A stretch of DNA of 64,000 nt from Porphyrobacter sp. ULC335 (GTDB taxonomy: Bacteria; Pseudomonadota; Alphaproteobacteria; Sphingomonadales; Sphingomonadaceae), in NCBI RefSeq assembly GCF_025917005.1, contig NZ_CP078091.1:1860001-1924000 (forward strand), read 5' to 3'. A model generated the notes under the pieces. The model did no database searches. It saw only the letters and a program-made list of their open reading frames with translations, and was not told the DNA's origin. Shown here piece by piece: positions 26,247 through 35,175 of the stretch; the stretch's first letter is position 1, and every line of letters begins with the position of its first letter. A program made the translations under genes and the position numbers.

Positions 26247-28421
26247 ATGGCGCTGTTTGACCGATTCTGGAAAGGCTCTCGCACCGGTGCTCCGGATGGC
26301 GCGGGCACGCCTGCTGGGTTCTTCCCGCTCTACGAATCCACCCGTCCGCTTGATGATGACGACGATGGCGAACCGCGCCCGCGCGTGTCCGCCACGCCCG
26401 ATTACGACACGTGGGATGCCAAGCTTGCCGGAATCGACGATGCGCTCTCGGTTGCCGAGAAGAAGCGCCTGCGCTGGTGGCAGCGTGAATACTGGCGGGC
26501 GCGCAGCAAGTGGTGGTGGACGGGGCGCGGCGTCATGGCGGCGCTGGCGCTGTTCGTCACGCTGGTCGGCTGGCTGACCATCACCGCACCGCTTTCCAAA
26601 AGCCTCGAACCCATCGCCCCGCCGCAGGTCACCTTGCTTGCCAGCGACGGTACACCGATCGCGCGGCAGGGGGCGGTGGTCGAGGCTCCGGTCAAGGTCA
26701 AGGATCTGCCGCCGCACGTGGTGCAGGCCTTCCTCGCCATCGAGGACCGGCGCTTCTATTCGCACTGGGGCATCGATCCGCGCGGCATCGCCCGGGCGGC
26801 GTGGACGGGCTATGGCGGGGGATCGACGATCACCCAGCAGCTCGCCAAGTTCACCTTCCTCACGCCCGAACAATCGCTGAGCCGCAAGGCGCGCGAGGCG
26901 CTGATTGCGCTGTGGCTGGAAAGCTGGCTGACCAAGGACGAGATCCTCGAACGCTACCTTTCCAACGCCTATTTCGGCGACAACCAGTACGGATTGCGCG
27001 CCGCATCGCTCCACTACTTCTACCGCCAGCCCGAAAAGCTGCGGCCCGAACAGGCGGCGATGCTGGCAGGGCTGTTGCAGGCGCCTTCGCGATTTGCGCC
27101 GACCAAGCATTACGACAAGGCGAAGAAGCGCATGGAGCTCGTCATCCAGTCGATGGTGGACGAGGGCTACCTCACCGCTGCCGAGGCCAAGGCGCTGCCC
27201 GATCCGCGCATCGATGTGCGCACGCGCGATGATAACCTGCCGACCGGCACCTATTTCGCCGACTGGGCGCTGCCGCTGGCGCGCGAGGGGATGGACGCCA
27301 GCTATTCGCGGCAGGTGCTGGCCACCACGCTGGATTCGCGGCTTCAGGCGCTCGCCAACCGTATCGTCGCGCGCGCACCGATTGGCGGGGCGCAGGTCGC
27401 GCTGGTCGCGATGCGCCGCAATGGCGAGGTCGTGGCGATGGTGGGCGGGCGCGATTACCGCAAATCGCCCTTCAACCGCGCCACACAGGCCCGTCGCCAG
27501 CCGGGATCGACCTTCAAGACCATCGTCTATCTCGCCGCGCTGGAGAACGGGTGGGAGCCGGATGACACCATCCCCAACACGCCGATCACGCAAGGGTCAT
27601 ATCGCCCCAAAAACGCGCGCGAGGCCTATTCCGACCAGATCACACTGGAAAACGCTTTCGCCCAATCGAGCAATGTCGCCGCCGTCCGCCTGTTTCAGGC
27701 TGTGGGGAGCGACAAGGTGATCCGCACGGCGCGCCGCCTTGGCATCACTGCGCCGATGACGGAGGGCGATCCGAGCCTCGCGCTCGGCACATCATCCATG
27801 ACCTTGATGGAGCTGACCGCCGCCTATGCCGGGATCGCCGCCAACGAATACCCGGTCGAACCCCACGCCTTCGCACGCGGTGACCAAGGGTTCTGGGAGT
27901 GGATGACCACCCGCACGGATTCGATGTCGAGCGGGACGCGAGAAGACCTCGAAGGGATGCTGCGCGGCGCGATCAATCGCGGGACGGGGCGCAATGCCTC
28001 GCTGCCGATTGCCAATTACGGCAAGACCGGGACGACGCAGGATTACCGCGATGCACTCTTCGTCGGCTATGCGGGCGATCTGGTGGTGGGCGTGTGGATC
28101 GGCAATGACGATAACGCGCCGCTGAATGGCGTTACGGGGGGCAGCACGCCTGCACGGATCTGGCGCGATTTCATGCGCGGCGCGCTGAAGATCGAGGCGG
28201 CGCCCGCGCCCATGGCCGACGATACGCCTGATCCTGAAGGGCCGATCCAGCCGCTCGACATTCTCGAAGGGGGCGAGATTCCGCTCGGGCAGGATGGCAC
28301 CAGCCTCAAGGTCGATGAGGGCGGGGTTACGCTGCGGCAGGATGGCGTTCCGGTCGAGGTGCGGGTCGATGAAGGCGGCGTGGTGGTGAAGCCCGCGCCT
28401 GCGCCGACGCCGCCGTCCTAA
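26247..28421 (+). CDS. Class A penicillin-binding protein 1A (transglycosylase/transpeptidase)
   Basis: Bifunctional peptidoglycan synthase in the inner membrane, 724 residues. An acidic cytoplasmic N-terminus (DDDDDGE near 37) precedes one membrane segment at about 95-113. The GT51 domain has catalytic Glu166 in IEDRRFYSHWGID, GGSTITQQLAK and RKAREAL. The transpeptidase has S421-x-x-K424 in QPGSTFK, SSN in FAQSSNVA, and K593-T-G in YGKTGTTQ. After about 650 come two degenerate repeats built on VDEGGV and QDG, then a Pro/Ala tail. The stop overlaps the convergent thioesterase stop. Confidence 0.95.
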   Translation: MALFDRFWKGSRTGAPDGAGTPAGFFPLYESTRPLDDDDDGEPRPRVSATPDYDTWDAKLAGIDDALSVAEKKRLRWWQREYWRARSKWWWTGRGVMAALALFVTLVGWLTITAPLSKSLEPIAPPQVTLLASDGTPIARQGAVVEAPVKVKDLPPHVVQAFLAIEDRRFYSHWGIDPRGIARAAWTGYGGGSTITQQLAKFTFLTPEQSLSRKAREALIALWLESWLTKDEILERYLSNAYFGDNQYGLRAASLHYFYRQPEKLRPEQAAMLAGLLQAPSRFAPTKHYDKAKKRMELVIQSMVDEGYLTAAEAKALPDPRIDVRTRDDNLPTGTYFADWALPLAREGMDASYSRQVLATTLDSRLQALANRIVARAPIGGAQVALVAMRRNGEVVAMVGGRDYRKSPFNRATQARRQPGSTFKTIVYLAALENGWEPDDTIPNTPITQGSYRPKNAREAYSDQITLENAFAQSSNVAAVRLFQAVGSDKVIRTARRLGITAPMTEGDPSLALGTSSMTLMELTAAYAGIAANEYPVEPHAFARGDQGFWEWMTTRTDSMSSGTREDLEGMLRGAINRGTGRNASLPIANYGKTGTTQDYRDALFVGYAGDLVVGVWIGNDDNAPLNGVTGGSTPARIWRDFMRGALKIEAAPAPMADDTPDPEGPIQPLDILEGGEIPLGQDGTSLKVDEGGVTLRQDGVPVEVRVDEGGVVVKPAPAPTPPS

Positions 28422-28816
28422 ACCATCAGGATATTCATCACCGCCGTGGCGATGGGGCGTGAGCGATCGTCCTGCCACGCTTCAACGGTGACATTGGCAT
28501 TGCGCCGCCCCAGCCGGGTGATCCGCCCCACAGCGAAACTCGCCCGAGATTTGCCCGCCGCCAGATATTGCACGGTGATGTTGATCGGCTTCAATTGCGG
28601 ATCGCGTGCCGCCGCGATCAGCGCGGTGCGCAGCGCGGCATAGCCGGCATTCTCCAGCAGCCCGGCGGTCGCCCCGCCGTGGAAATGCTGCGGGCGGCCT
28701 TCGACCATCGGCCCGAAATCGACCGTCAGCACCGGCATCTCGCCTTCGCTTTCGCCCGTCAGCACGATCCCGAGCGAGCGGGCATAGGCGGGCAGTTCCA
28801 GCAGCGCTTCACTCAT
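28418..28816 (-). CDS. PaaI family hotdog thioesterase
   Basis: 132 residues with the PaaI hotdog signature HFHGGATAGLLENAGYAA (catalytic His/Gly region and Glu) and the beta core INITVQYLAAGKSRASFAV. Acyl-CoA or aryl-CoA thioester hydrolysis is expected. It overlaps the upstream PaaI-like gene by 8 bases, making a tandem pair of hotdog proteins that could form a heteromer. Confidence 0.9.
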   Translation of the reverse strand: MSEALLELPAYARSLGIVLTGESEGEMPVLTVDFGPMVEGRPQHFHGGATAGLLENAGYAALRTALIAAARDPQLKPINITVQYLAAGKSRASFAVGRITRLGRRNANVTVEAWQDDRSRPIATAVMNILMV

Positions 28817-29288
28817 CGCCGTCAGCCTTCAGCACCGGGTTCTCCTGACGCGGATCGGCGCCGATGGTCATGAAGCAGCCAGCGACATGGGCGATGGGAT
28901 CGTCCAGATCGTCGTCATAGGCCACACCGCGCACGAAGGCGGCCGAACGGGTGATGCGGTAGCATTCGACCCGGCCCTTGACGCTCGCCCGCTCGCGCGC
29001 GGGGCGCTGGTAATCGACGCGCAGGTCGAGCGTGGCGACCGGCTGGAAGGTGCCGCGCGTCTGCCAGATCGCCATGCCGCTCGCCATGTCCATCAGGCTA
29101 ATGATCGGGCCGGAGGCGAGCACCGGGCGGCTGCGGTCACCCAGCAGATCCTCGCGCCACGGCAATTCGAGTTCGACCCAGTTGTCGCCCTGATCGGTAA
29201 AGCGCAGGCCCAGCCAGCCGGTATGGCCGTGGCGGAAGAACCACTTGGACGCCTCGCGCGCGTCGAACCGGGGGGTGGGCGTGTTCAT
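28809..29288 (-). CDS. PaaI family hotdog thioesterase, second copy
   Basis: 159 residues. Hotdog features include SGPIISLMDMASGMAIW in place of the HGG motif (Asp in the catalytic helix), FQPVATLDLRVDYQRPA and a C-terminal FMTIG strand. A second ATG 12 bases upstream is equally possible; neither has a ribosome-binding site. The absence of the HGG histidine suggests a different substrate or an accessory role beside the neighbouring PaaI protein. Confidence 0.85.
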   Translation of the reverse strand: MNTPTPRFDAREASKWFFRHGHTGWLGLRFTDQGDNWVELELPWREDLLGDRSRPVLASGPIISLMDMASGMAIWQTRGTFQPVATLDLRVDYQRPARERASVKGRVECYRITRSAAFVRGVAYDDDLDDPIAHVAGCFMTIGADPRQENPVLKADGDE

Positions 29289-29356
29289 GGAGGTGCGCAT
29301 AGGGGCAAGGGTGCGCGGCGCGCAATGCCTGTTTTGGGAGCCTGATGAGGCAGGCT

Positions 29357-29539
29357 TCAGGCCGAGAAGGCGACCACGCCCCACACAATAAATGCCAGCA
29401 CCAGCGCGATTAGAAGCAGCCGCCAGCAGCCCCGCCGCCTTCGCCGCTTGCTGTCAGCCGGTGAACCGATGTCCCCAAGCGCCTCGATCGCGACTTCCGC
29501 CGCGCCGCCGATCGCCTCGCCAACCGCGTCTTCCACCAT
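29357..29539 (-). CDS. Small single-pass membrane protein
   Basis: 60 residues: an acidic/alanine-rich N-terminal half, a basic stop-transfer cluster KRRRRR at about 31-36 and one hydrophobic segment (LLLIALVLAFIVWGVVAF). The ATG follows the ruvX stop codon with no spacer base, so translation is probably coupled. Composition and placement support a real gene; no family recognised. Confidence 0.6.
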   Translation of the reverse strand: MVEDAVGEAIGGAAEVAIEALGDIGSPADSKRRRRRGCWRLLLIALVLAFIVWGVVAFSA

Positions 29540-30025
29540 CTAGAAGATGCCCCCCGCCAGCCGGTCGATCGCGCCTTGCAGGATCACGGCGGCCGCATGC
29601 GCGTCAATCGCGGCGGCGCGTTTGGCGCGGCTCATGTCCTGCCCGATCATTGCGGCTTCGGCGGCCTGGGTCGACCAGCGTTCGTCCCACAACAGGATCG
29701 GCAGCGCGAAGGCCTCGGCGCAGTTGCGGGCATAGGCGCGGCTGGCCTGCGCGCGCGGGCCTTCGGTGCCGTCCATGTTGCGCGGCAGGCCGAGCACGAT
29801 GCCTCTCACACTGCGGCTCTTGATCAGCGCCGCCAGTGTCTCGCGGTCGCGGCCCCACTTGCCGCGCTGGATGGTGGTGCCGTTGGTGGCAAAGCGCCAA
29901 CCCGCATCGCAGGTCGCGGTGCCGACGGTCTTGGTGCCGAGGTCGAGCCCGAGCAGCACGCCGCCGTCAGGCAGCGCCGCGCCAAAGCCGCGCGCGTCCT
30001 CGAAGATCAGCCCTGCGGTTTCCAC
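29540..30025 (-). CDS. ruvX: Holliday junction resolvase-like RuvX (YqgF)
   Basis: RNase H-fold nuclease implicated in pre-16S rRNA 5' processing and annotated as a Holliday junction resolvase. 161 residues with GLDLGTKTVG (first Asp), IVLGLPRNMDGTEGPRA, WDERWSTQAAE and the terminal Asp-containing AAIDAHAAAVILQG. Starts at GTG, overlapping the upstream DUF3089 gene by 19 bases. An N-terminal extension of about 23 residues precedes the usual family start. Confidence 0.94.
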   Translation of the reverse strand: METAGLIFEDARGFGAALPDGGVLLGLDLGTKTVGTATCDAGWRFATNGTTIQRGKWGRDRETLAALIKSRSVRGIVLGLPRNMDGTEGPRAQASRAYARNCAEAFALPILLWDERWSTQAAEAAMIGQDMSRAKRAAAIDAHAAAVILQGAIDRLAGGIF

Positions 30026-31152
30026 GCATTCGCCCGGTTGTTCACATCAGCCTTGGTGTTCGCCCAGAACAGCGGCAGGTCATAGACGTGGTAGTTGTTC
30101 CCCGGCAGCACATAGGAGCCCATTTCAGGCGGCGGGCCGATCAGCAGCAACCCGCGCTTGTCGCATCGTGCGGGGACGAGGGCGGGCACAAGCTCGCCTT
30201 TCTCCATGCTGTCTTCAGGCACCAGCGTGCCGAGATTGGCGCTGGCGGGCGCAGTGCCGCCGGGCGTCCCGGTGAGCGGGTTGGTGCACAGCATCGGGTC
30301 GCTACCCGGTGCCTTTCCGTCGAGCGCAGGGGTGCTGGCATAGGCATCGAGCACCAGCGAGGGATCGGCGGGTTCGGCAAAGCTCGACCAGCTGATCACG
30401 CAGGCGGTCTGGTCAGGCGCGGCGCAGGCGGGCAAGCCGATGACGGGCAGATCATGCAGAGCCGAGACCGGCCAGCCAATCAGATAGGCCGCCACCAACC
30501 GCTGCGCGAGGGGCGTGCCTTTCACCTCCTCGGCCAGCAGGCGCTTCAGGTGCAATGAACCTTGCGAATGGCCCGCGAGCACGATCGGCGTCTGCGGATC
30601 GACACTGGTGAGGAAATAGCGGAACGCCTCGCGCACATCGGCATAGGCGGCGTCCACCGCCTGCTTGCCTTCTGGCGCGTTGGTGAGGAAGGCGCCCATC
30701 GTCGCCTGCCGGTAACGCGGTGCCCAGATTTCGGACGCGGCGTTGAACGGGCTCGCCATGCCGCGCAGGTAGATGCGGGCAATCCGCTCGGCCTCGGGAT
30801 CGCCGCCGTTCTCCAGCGGGGCGTTCCAGCTGGTGCGGCTGAGGTAGCTTGTCGGGTGGACGAAGAAGACGGCGTAGGACTGCTTCGGCTCGGCAGGGGT
30901 GGGGAGCAGACCGCGGTCAGAGGCATAGGCCGGCTGCCAGCGCGCCGGATCGCTCACCCCGATGCCGGGGCGCGAATACCACAACGCCGGGTCTTCGTAG
31001 GCGTTTGCATCGAGCGGTTTGATTGGCGAGAACGCCACCGAAGGCACTGTCGCCCACTTCGTCAGCTGCCCCGGAAACAGCGCGAGCGCGAACGCCCCGG
31101 CGATCACCAGCACGATGCAGAAGGCGACGAAGTAAAGAAACTTGCGGGCCAT
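30007..31152 (-). CDS. DUF3089 alpha/beta hydrolase
   Basis: 381 residues with an N-terminal membrane anchor (FLYFVAFCIVLVIAGAFALAL, about 5-25) and a serine-hydrolase elbow GHSQGS near 190. The blocks FFVHPTSYLSRTSWNAPL and YHVYDLPLFWANTKADVNNR are typical of DUF3089. The active site probably faces the periplasm. It lies between lepB and ruvX on the same strand with an 18-base gap to lepB. Substrate unknown. Confidence 0.87.
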   Translation of the reverse strand: MARKFLYFVAFCIVLVIAGAFALALFPGQLTKWATVPSVAFSPIKPLDANAYEDPALWYSRPGIGVSDPARWQPAYASDRGLLPTPAEPKQSYAVFFVHPTSYLSRTSWNAPLENGGDPEAERIARIYLRGMASPFNAASEIWAPRYRQATMGAFLTNAPEGKQAVDAAYADVREAFRYFLTSVDPQTPIVLAGHSQGSLHLKRLLAEEVKGTPLAQRLVAAYLIGWPVSALHDLPVIGLPACAAPDQTACVISWSSFAEPADPSLVLDAYASTPALDGKAPGSDPMLCTNPLTGTPGGTAPASANLGTLVPEDSMEKGELVPALVPARCDKRGLLLIGPPPEMGSYVLPGNNYHVYDLPLFWANTKADVNNRANAWKPQG

Positions 31153-31170
31153 TGTTCAACCAGACTCGAT

Positions 31171-32073
31171 CTATTTGGCCGCGGCGCCCTCGGCGAGCGG
31201 CGGGCGCAGGGTGGTCCAGGCGCGATCCCCGCGCAGGCTGGAGAACCAGCTTGTCGGGTTCCAGGTGGTCGAACCGTTGAGGCTGAAGGTGATGAACTCC
31301 GCGCGCCCACCGATATTGGCAAGCGGAACGGCATCGCCCAAGCCGTTTTCGATGGCCGGAGCCCGGCTGTCGGCGCTCTGGTCGCGGTTGTCGCCCATCA
31401 CGAACACGCTGTCGGCCGGCACGGTGTAGGGACCGTAATTGTCGAGCGGCTGATCGGTGTAATCGATGGTCAGATAGGTCGCGCCGTTGGGCAGGGTCTC
31501 GCGCCAGGTCGGCGGGGCGAAATAGTCGCGACCATCCGGGCCGGTTTCGCGGAATTGCTCGAAGGCGTCGAGGCAGGGGCTGCCCTTGCACAGCAGCTCC
31601 GGCTCGAACGGCAGGCGCACCGCAGGTACCACCTCGCGCTTGATCGGGGTGCCGTTGAGGATGATCTGCCCGCCGCGCACTTCGATGCTATCGCCCGGCA
31701 AGGCGACCACGCGCTTGATGTAATCCTCGTCGCGGGTCGGATGCACCGGGATGACGATATCGCCATATTCGGGCGTCGCAGGCCAGATCCGGGTGTCGCT
31801 ACGCGGCAGCAGGTGGAAGCTGGCCGAGGCCCATGACCAGCCATAGGGATATTTGCTCACCACCAGCCGGTCTCCCACCCACAGACTCGGCATCATCGAG
31901 GTCGAGGGGATGTAGAACGGCTTGGCCACAAGGCTGTGGAACGCCAGCACGGCGAGCAACATCAGCGCGAGGCCGCGGATTTCGGCGAGCCAGTTGACCT
32001 TTTCGGATGCGTCGCTGTCAGTCACGCTTGGGCTTTCGTCTGTTGCTGTGGGGTTCGGCGTGGGGAGTGCCAT
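31171..32073 (-). CDS. lepB: Signal peptidase I
   Basis: Membrane serine protease removing signal peptides at the periplasmic face. 300 residues: one hydrophobic anchor (ALMLLAVLAFHSL, about 36-48), catalytic Ser59 in FYIPSTSMMPSL, catalytic Lys120 in YIKRVVALPGD and box E GDNRDQSADSR. Unlike many alphaproteobacteria it is not followed by rnc-era here. Lies 13 bases after acpS. Confidence 0.96.
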   Translation of the reverse strand: MALPTPNPTATDESPSVTDSDASEKVNWLAEIRGLALMLLAVLAFHSLVAKPFYIPSTSMMPSLWVGDRLVVSKYPYGWSWASASFHLLPRSDTRIWPATPEYGDIVIPVHPTRDEDYIKRVVALPGDSIEVRGGQIILNGTPIKREVVPAVRLPFEPELLCKGSPCLDAFEQFRETGPDGRDYFAPPTWRETLPNGATYLTIDYTDQPLDNYGPYTVPADSVFVMGDNRDQSADSRAPAIENGLGDAVPLANIGGRAEFITFSLNGSTTWNPTSWFSSLRGDRAWTTLRPPLAEGAAAK

Positions 32074-32086
32074 GGGGGGTGGCCTG

Positions 32087-32488
32087 TCACAGGGGAACGG
32101 CTTCGATGATCACAAAGGCCTGCGCCCAGGGGTGATCATCGGTGAGAGTAAGGTGAATGCGCGCCTCATGGCCTTTCGGCGTGATTTCTTCAAGCCGCAA
32201 AGCCGCCCCGCCCGTCAGCGCCAGCGTCGGCGCGCCCGAGGGGGCGTTGACCACGCCAATGTCCTTCATGAACACGCCGCGCTTGAACCCGGTGCCGACC
32301 GCCTTGCTGAATGCTTCCTTGGCGGCGAAGCGCTTGGCGTAGGTGCCCGCGATGGTGAAGGGGCGGCGGCGGGCCTTGGCGATTTCGGTGGGGGTGAAGA
32401 CTCGGTTTTCGAACCGCTCGCCATAGCGGGCGATCGAATTGGCGATCCGCTCGATATTGCAGAGGTCGCTGCCCATGCCGATGATCAT
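32087..32488 (-). CDS. acpS: Holo-[acyl-carrier-protein] synthase
   Basis: Transfers 4'-phosphopantetheine from CoA to apo-ACP. 133 residues with [12 protein letters not shown] (metal Asp at 8) and [16 protein letters not shown] (metal Glu). The reading frame is open upstream, but the ATG that overlaps the preceding small gene's stop (ATGA) begins exactly at the family start. The C-terminus [13 protein letters not shown] strand ([19 protein letters not shown]) is intact. Confidence 0.96.
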   Translation of the reverse strand: MIIGMGSDLCNIERIANSIARYGERFENRVFTPTEIAKARRRPFTIAGTYAKRFAAKEAFSKAVGTGFKRGVFMKDIGVVNAPSGAPTLALTGGAALRLEEITPKGHEARIHLTLTDDHPWAQAFVIIEAVPL

Positions 32489-32757
32489 TTCTTGCGGTCC
32501 GTTATGGCGATCAACATCTCGAAGACGGCCTTCAGCCACCAAGTTCCAGCAACAATCAGAAATCCTCCGCCGATCATAATCGCGCCCATGCCGATCATTT
32601 CGCCGGTCGTCTGGCCGCTTCCGGGGGCGCCCCTGACAACCATGATTGCAGTTACAATCGCTATACCGATGGGCCAAAGCACCAGCCCGAAAATCCGCGT
32701 GAAGCGCCATTGCCATTCGAGCTGGCGACGGAAGCGTTGAGGGTCGCGGAAGATCAT
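32485..32757 (-). CDS. Small two-pass membrane protein
   Basis: 90 residues with two hydrophobic helices ([20 protein letters not shown] and [19 protein letters not shown]) and a basic C-terminus. The start overlaps the upstream gene by ATGA, and the stop overlaps acpS by ATGA, so it is locked into the operon. No family recognised. Confidence 0.78.
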   Translation of the reverse strand: MIFRDPQRFRRQLEWQWRFTRIFGLVLWPIGIAIVTAIMVVRGAPGSGQTTGEMIGMGAIMIGGGFLIVAGTWWLKAVFEMLIAITDRKK

Positions 32758-33041
32758 CCCTTGAACGCCCTGATGATGACCGCCACCAGCAAGCCCACAG
32801 CGACCACGTGCAGCATCACCTGTGCCTTGAACAGCGGGTGCGCGAAGTCCCCCTTGGCAACCCGTCCTGCGCCGACGAAGCCAAAGATCATCAGCGCGAG
32901 CCAACCAACCGCGAAGACCCGCATCATGCCGGTGTTGAGTGCAAACCCGAGAAAACCAATCGCCAGCAGGAACAGCGCCGCCGCGCCGAAGGCCCAGCGC
33001 TTCTGTTCACCGGTCAGGGCGGGCAGGTCAGGATCGCTCAA
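32754..33041 (-). CDS. Small three-helix membrane protein
   Basis: 95 residues with three predicted helices ([38 protein letters not shown] and [21 protein letters not shown]). The N-terminus is short and acidic. It overlaps the next gene by ATGA. No family recognised. Confidence 0.78.
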   Translation of the reverse strand: MSDPDLPALTGEQKRWAFGAAALFLLAIGFLGFALNTGMMRVFAVGWLALMIFGFVGAGRVAKGDFAHPLFKAQVMLHVVAVGLLVAVIIRAFKG

Positions 33042-33084
33042 CGCGCTTCTCTCATCCTACGGCGGTTAACGCTCATGCCGATGA

Positions 33085-33333
33085 TCAAATCAGCCTCCCT
33101 GAAAAAACGGCGTACCAGAAGCCAATAGTGAGAAGCAGCGTGGCCGCGATCAACCCCAAGCCAGCGGCCTCGTTACCGTTAACGTAGAGACGATGTGCCA
33201 ATACCAGACCTGCAAGACAGATAGCGGAAACGGCCAGTTGCATGCCGACCACGAAGGTGAGTGCATTGAGGAAGAAAAGCAGCAAGGCGGGCAGCTGGAT
33301 CAGGACCGCAAATCGGATCAGCCTGAATGCCAT
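33085..33333 (-). CDS. Small membrane protein after pdxJ
   Basis: 82 residues from the chosen ATG, mostly hydrophobic, with three helices (about 7-27, 27-46 and 58-78). An in-frame ATG 30 bases upstream would overlap pdxJ and cannot be excluded. First of three consecutive small membrane genes placed between pdxJ and acpS. Confidence 0.72.
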   Translation of the reverse strand: MAFRLIRFAVLIQLPALLLFFLNALTFVVGMQLAVSAICLAGLVLAHRLYVNGNEAAGLGLIAATLLLTIGFWYAVFSGRLI

Positions 33334-33349
33334 AGTTATAGCCGCCCGC

Positions 33350-34099
33350 TCAGCGCACTTCATCCATCAATTCGCGCATCCGGCGGATCGCGTTTTCGAG
33401 GCCGACGAACACCGCCTCGCCGATCAGGTAGTGACCGATATTGAGTTCCGCAATCTGCGGGATCGCGGCGATGGGCTGGACGTTCTCGAAGGTCAGCCCG
33501 TGGCCCGCGTGGGGTTCGATCCCGTTCTTGGCGGCGAGCGCCGCCATGTCGGTGATGCGGCGCAGCTCGCGCTCCACCCGTTCGCGGTCTCCATCAAGGA
33601 AGGCGTGGGCATATTCGCCGGTGTGGAATTCCACCACCGGCGCGCCGAGACGCAGCGCGGCGTCAAGCTGGCGCTCGTCCGCTTCGATGAACAGCGAGAC
33701 ACGGATGCCCGCCGCGCGCAGTTCCTCGGCAATCGGGGCGAGGGTGTTGTGCATCCCTGCCGCATCCAGACCGCCCTCGGTGGTGCGCTCCTCGCGCTTC
33801 TCGGGGACGATGCAGGCCGCGTGCGGCTTGTGGCGCAGCGCGATGGCGAGCATTTCGCGGGTCGCCGCCATTTCGAGGTTGAGCGGCAGGTTGGTCGCCG
33901 CCTGAATCCGCGCCAGGTCCTCGTCGCGGATATGGCGGCGGTCTTCGCGCAGGTGCGCGGTGATGCCGTCGCCGCCGACCGCCGCGACAATCTCCGCCGC
34001 GCGCACCGGATCGGGATGATCCCCGCCCCGCGCATTGCGGATGGTGGCGACGTGATCAATGTTCACGCCGAGGCGCAGCGGGCGGGGGTGAGCGTTCAT
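33350..34099 (-). CDS. pdxJ: Pyridoxine 5'-phosphate synthase
   Basis: Condenses 1-deoxyxylulose 5-phosphate with 3-amino-2-oxopropyl phosphate to make PNP in the DXP-dependent vitamin B6 route. 249 residues; motifs [62 protein letters not shown] and GHGLTFENV are all present. The ATG overlapping the upstream hydrolase stop (ATGA) is chosen over a TTG/ATG 18 bases earlier. Confidence 0.97.
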   Translation of the reverse strand: MNAHPRPLRLGVNIDHVATIRNARGGDHPDPVRAAEIVAAVGGDGITAHLREDRRHIRDEDLARIQAATNLPLNLEMAATREMLAIALRHKPHAACIVPEKREERTTEGGLDAAGMHNTLAPIAEELRAAGIRVSLFIEADERQLDAALRLGAPVVEFHTGEYAHAFLDGDRERVERELRRITDMAALAAKNGIEPHAGHGLTFENVQPIAAIPQIAELNIGHYLIGEAVFVGLENAIRRMRELMDEVR

Positions 34100-35169
34100 T
34101 GCGTCTCCACTGGACAAGCTGCGGCCGAGAGCAGGTCATAGGTAAAGCCGCTCCCCATCCACACTTCGCCGAAATCGAACGGTTTTTCTTGCGAGAAGGC
34201 GACCACCGCCATCTGCTTGTCCGGCAGGATGAAATTGCGAACCTGCACCGCGCCGATATCGCCGCGGCGTTCGACGATCTTCACCGGATCGGCGCAGCCC
34301 TTCAGGGGCACCTCGAACACCCATTGGCCGAGCGCCATGTACCCGAGGGCCGGATCGCCCTTCCACATCTCCCCCAGCGCTTCAGGGCCGAGCAGGTCGC
34401 CGCGCATCAGGGCATTGTCGATTTCGAGGATGTTGTCCGGCTCGCCATAGAGGCCTGCCGAGGCGCCATAGGCAGACAGATCGACTTCGGGCTCGCGCAC
34501 CCCGTCAATGTTGCCCCAGCGCGTGAATTGCTCGCCCGGATAGGCGCCTGCGAATTCGAAGCCTAGCGGAGTGGCGATGTCGCGCTGGAACAGCTTGTCC
34601 CAGCTTAGGCCCGTCACCGCCTCAAGCACCGCGCCCAGCACCATGTAGTCGCAGTTATTGTAGGTCCAATCGCCGCCGGGCGCGCCGGTGACGGGGCCGG
34701 CGCAGAAGCCGGTGGCCGGATCGCGGCTTCCTGTGAAATCGGCGTTGTAGAACTCCGGCGTATCGGCAGGGTTGGGCAGGCCCGCGCGATGCTGGAGCAG
34801 GTTCCTGATCGTGGCGGTGCCGGCATTGGCCGAGCGGAAACCGGGCAGATAGGTCGCCACCGGTGTGTTGAGATCAATCTTGCCCCGCTCGACCTCGCGC
34901 ATCACGAGAATCGCCACGATCTGCTTGGTGACCGAAGCCCAGCGCCACGTCAGCCCGTCGGGCCAGCCGCGATCCGGCTCCGGGAGCAGGCCGACATGGG
35001 CGTAGCGCGCGGCGGTATAGTCGGAGGCCTTGATGCTGTTGGAAATGGAGATGTCGCCCTGAAAGTCCGCTGCGGCAATCACCGCGCTGACCCGGTCGAC
35101 CGGAAAGTCATCGGCCATCGCCGCTGCGGGAAGCGTGAGCGCAAGCAGGGCGGCGAGGGGGCGGATCAT
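34096..35169 (-). CDS. Exported serine hydrolase, class C beta-lactamase-like
   Basis: 357 residues with a signal peptide ([15 protein letters not shown]). The penicillin-binding fold motifs are S-x-x-K in WASVTKQ and Y-x-N in TYNNCDY; the third (KTG) box is replaced by ERRGDIG. It also has the class C helix [15 protein letters not shown]. More likely an esterase or peptidase than a resistance enzyme. Lies between pyrE (6 bases) and pdxJ (overlap). Confidence 0.88.
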   Translation of the reverse strand: MIRPLAALLALTLPAAAMADDFPVDRVSAVIAAADFQGDISISNSIKASDYTAARYAHVGLLPEPDRGWPDGLTWRWASVTKQIVAILVMREVERGKIDLNTPVATYLPGFRSANAGTATIRNLLQHRAGLPNPADTPEFYNADFTGSRDPATGFCAGPVTGAPGGDWTYNNCDYMVLGAVLEAVTGLSWDKLFQRDIATPLGFEFAGAYPGEQFTRWGNIDGVREPEVDLSAYGASAGLYGEPDNILEIDNALMRGDLLGPEALGEMWKGDPALGYMALGQWVFEVPLKGCADPVKIVERRGDIGAVQVRNFILPDKQMAVVAFSQEKPFDFGEVWMGSGFTYDLLSAAACPVETQ

Positions 35170-35175
35170 GCGGCG

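Noticed and set aside
34096-35169. Call of the exported serine hydrolase as an antibiotic-resistance beta-lactamase
   Set aside because: The KTG box is replaced and it sits in a housekeeping operon; only the fold is shared.
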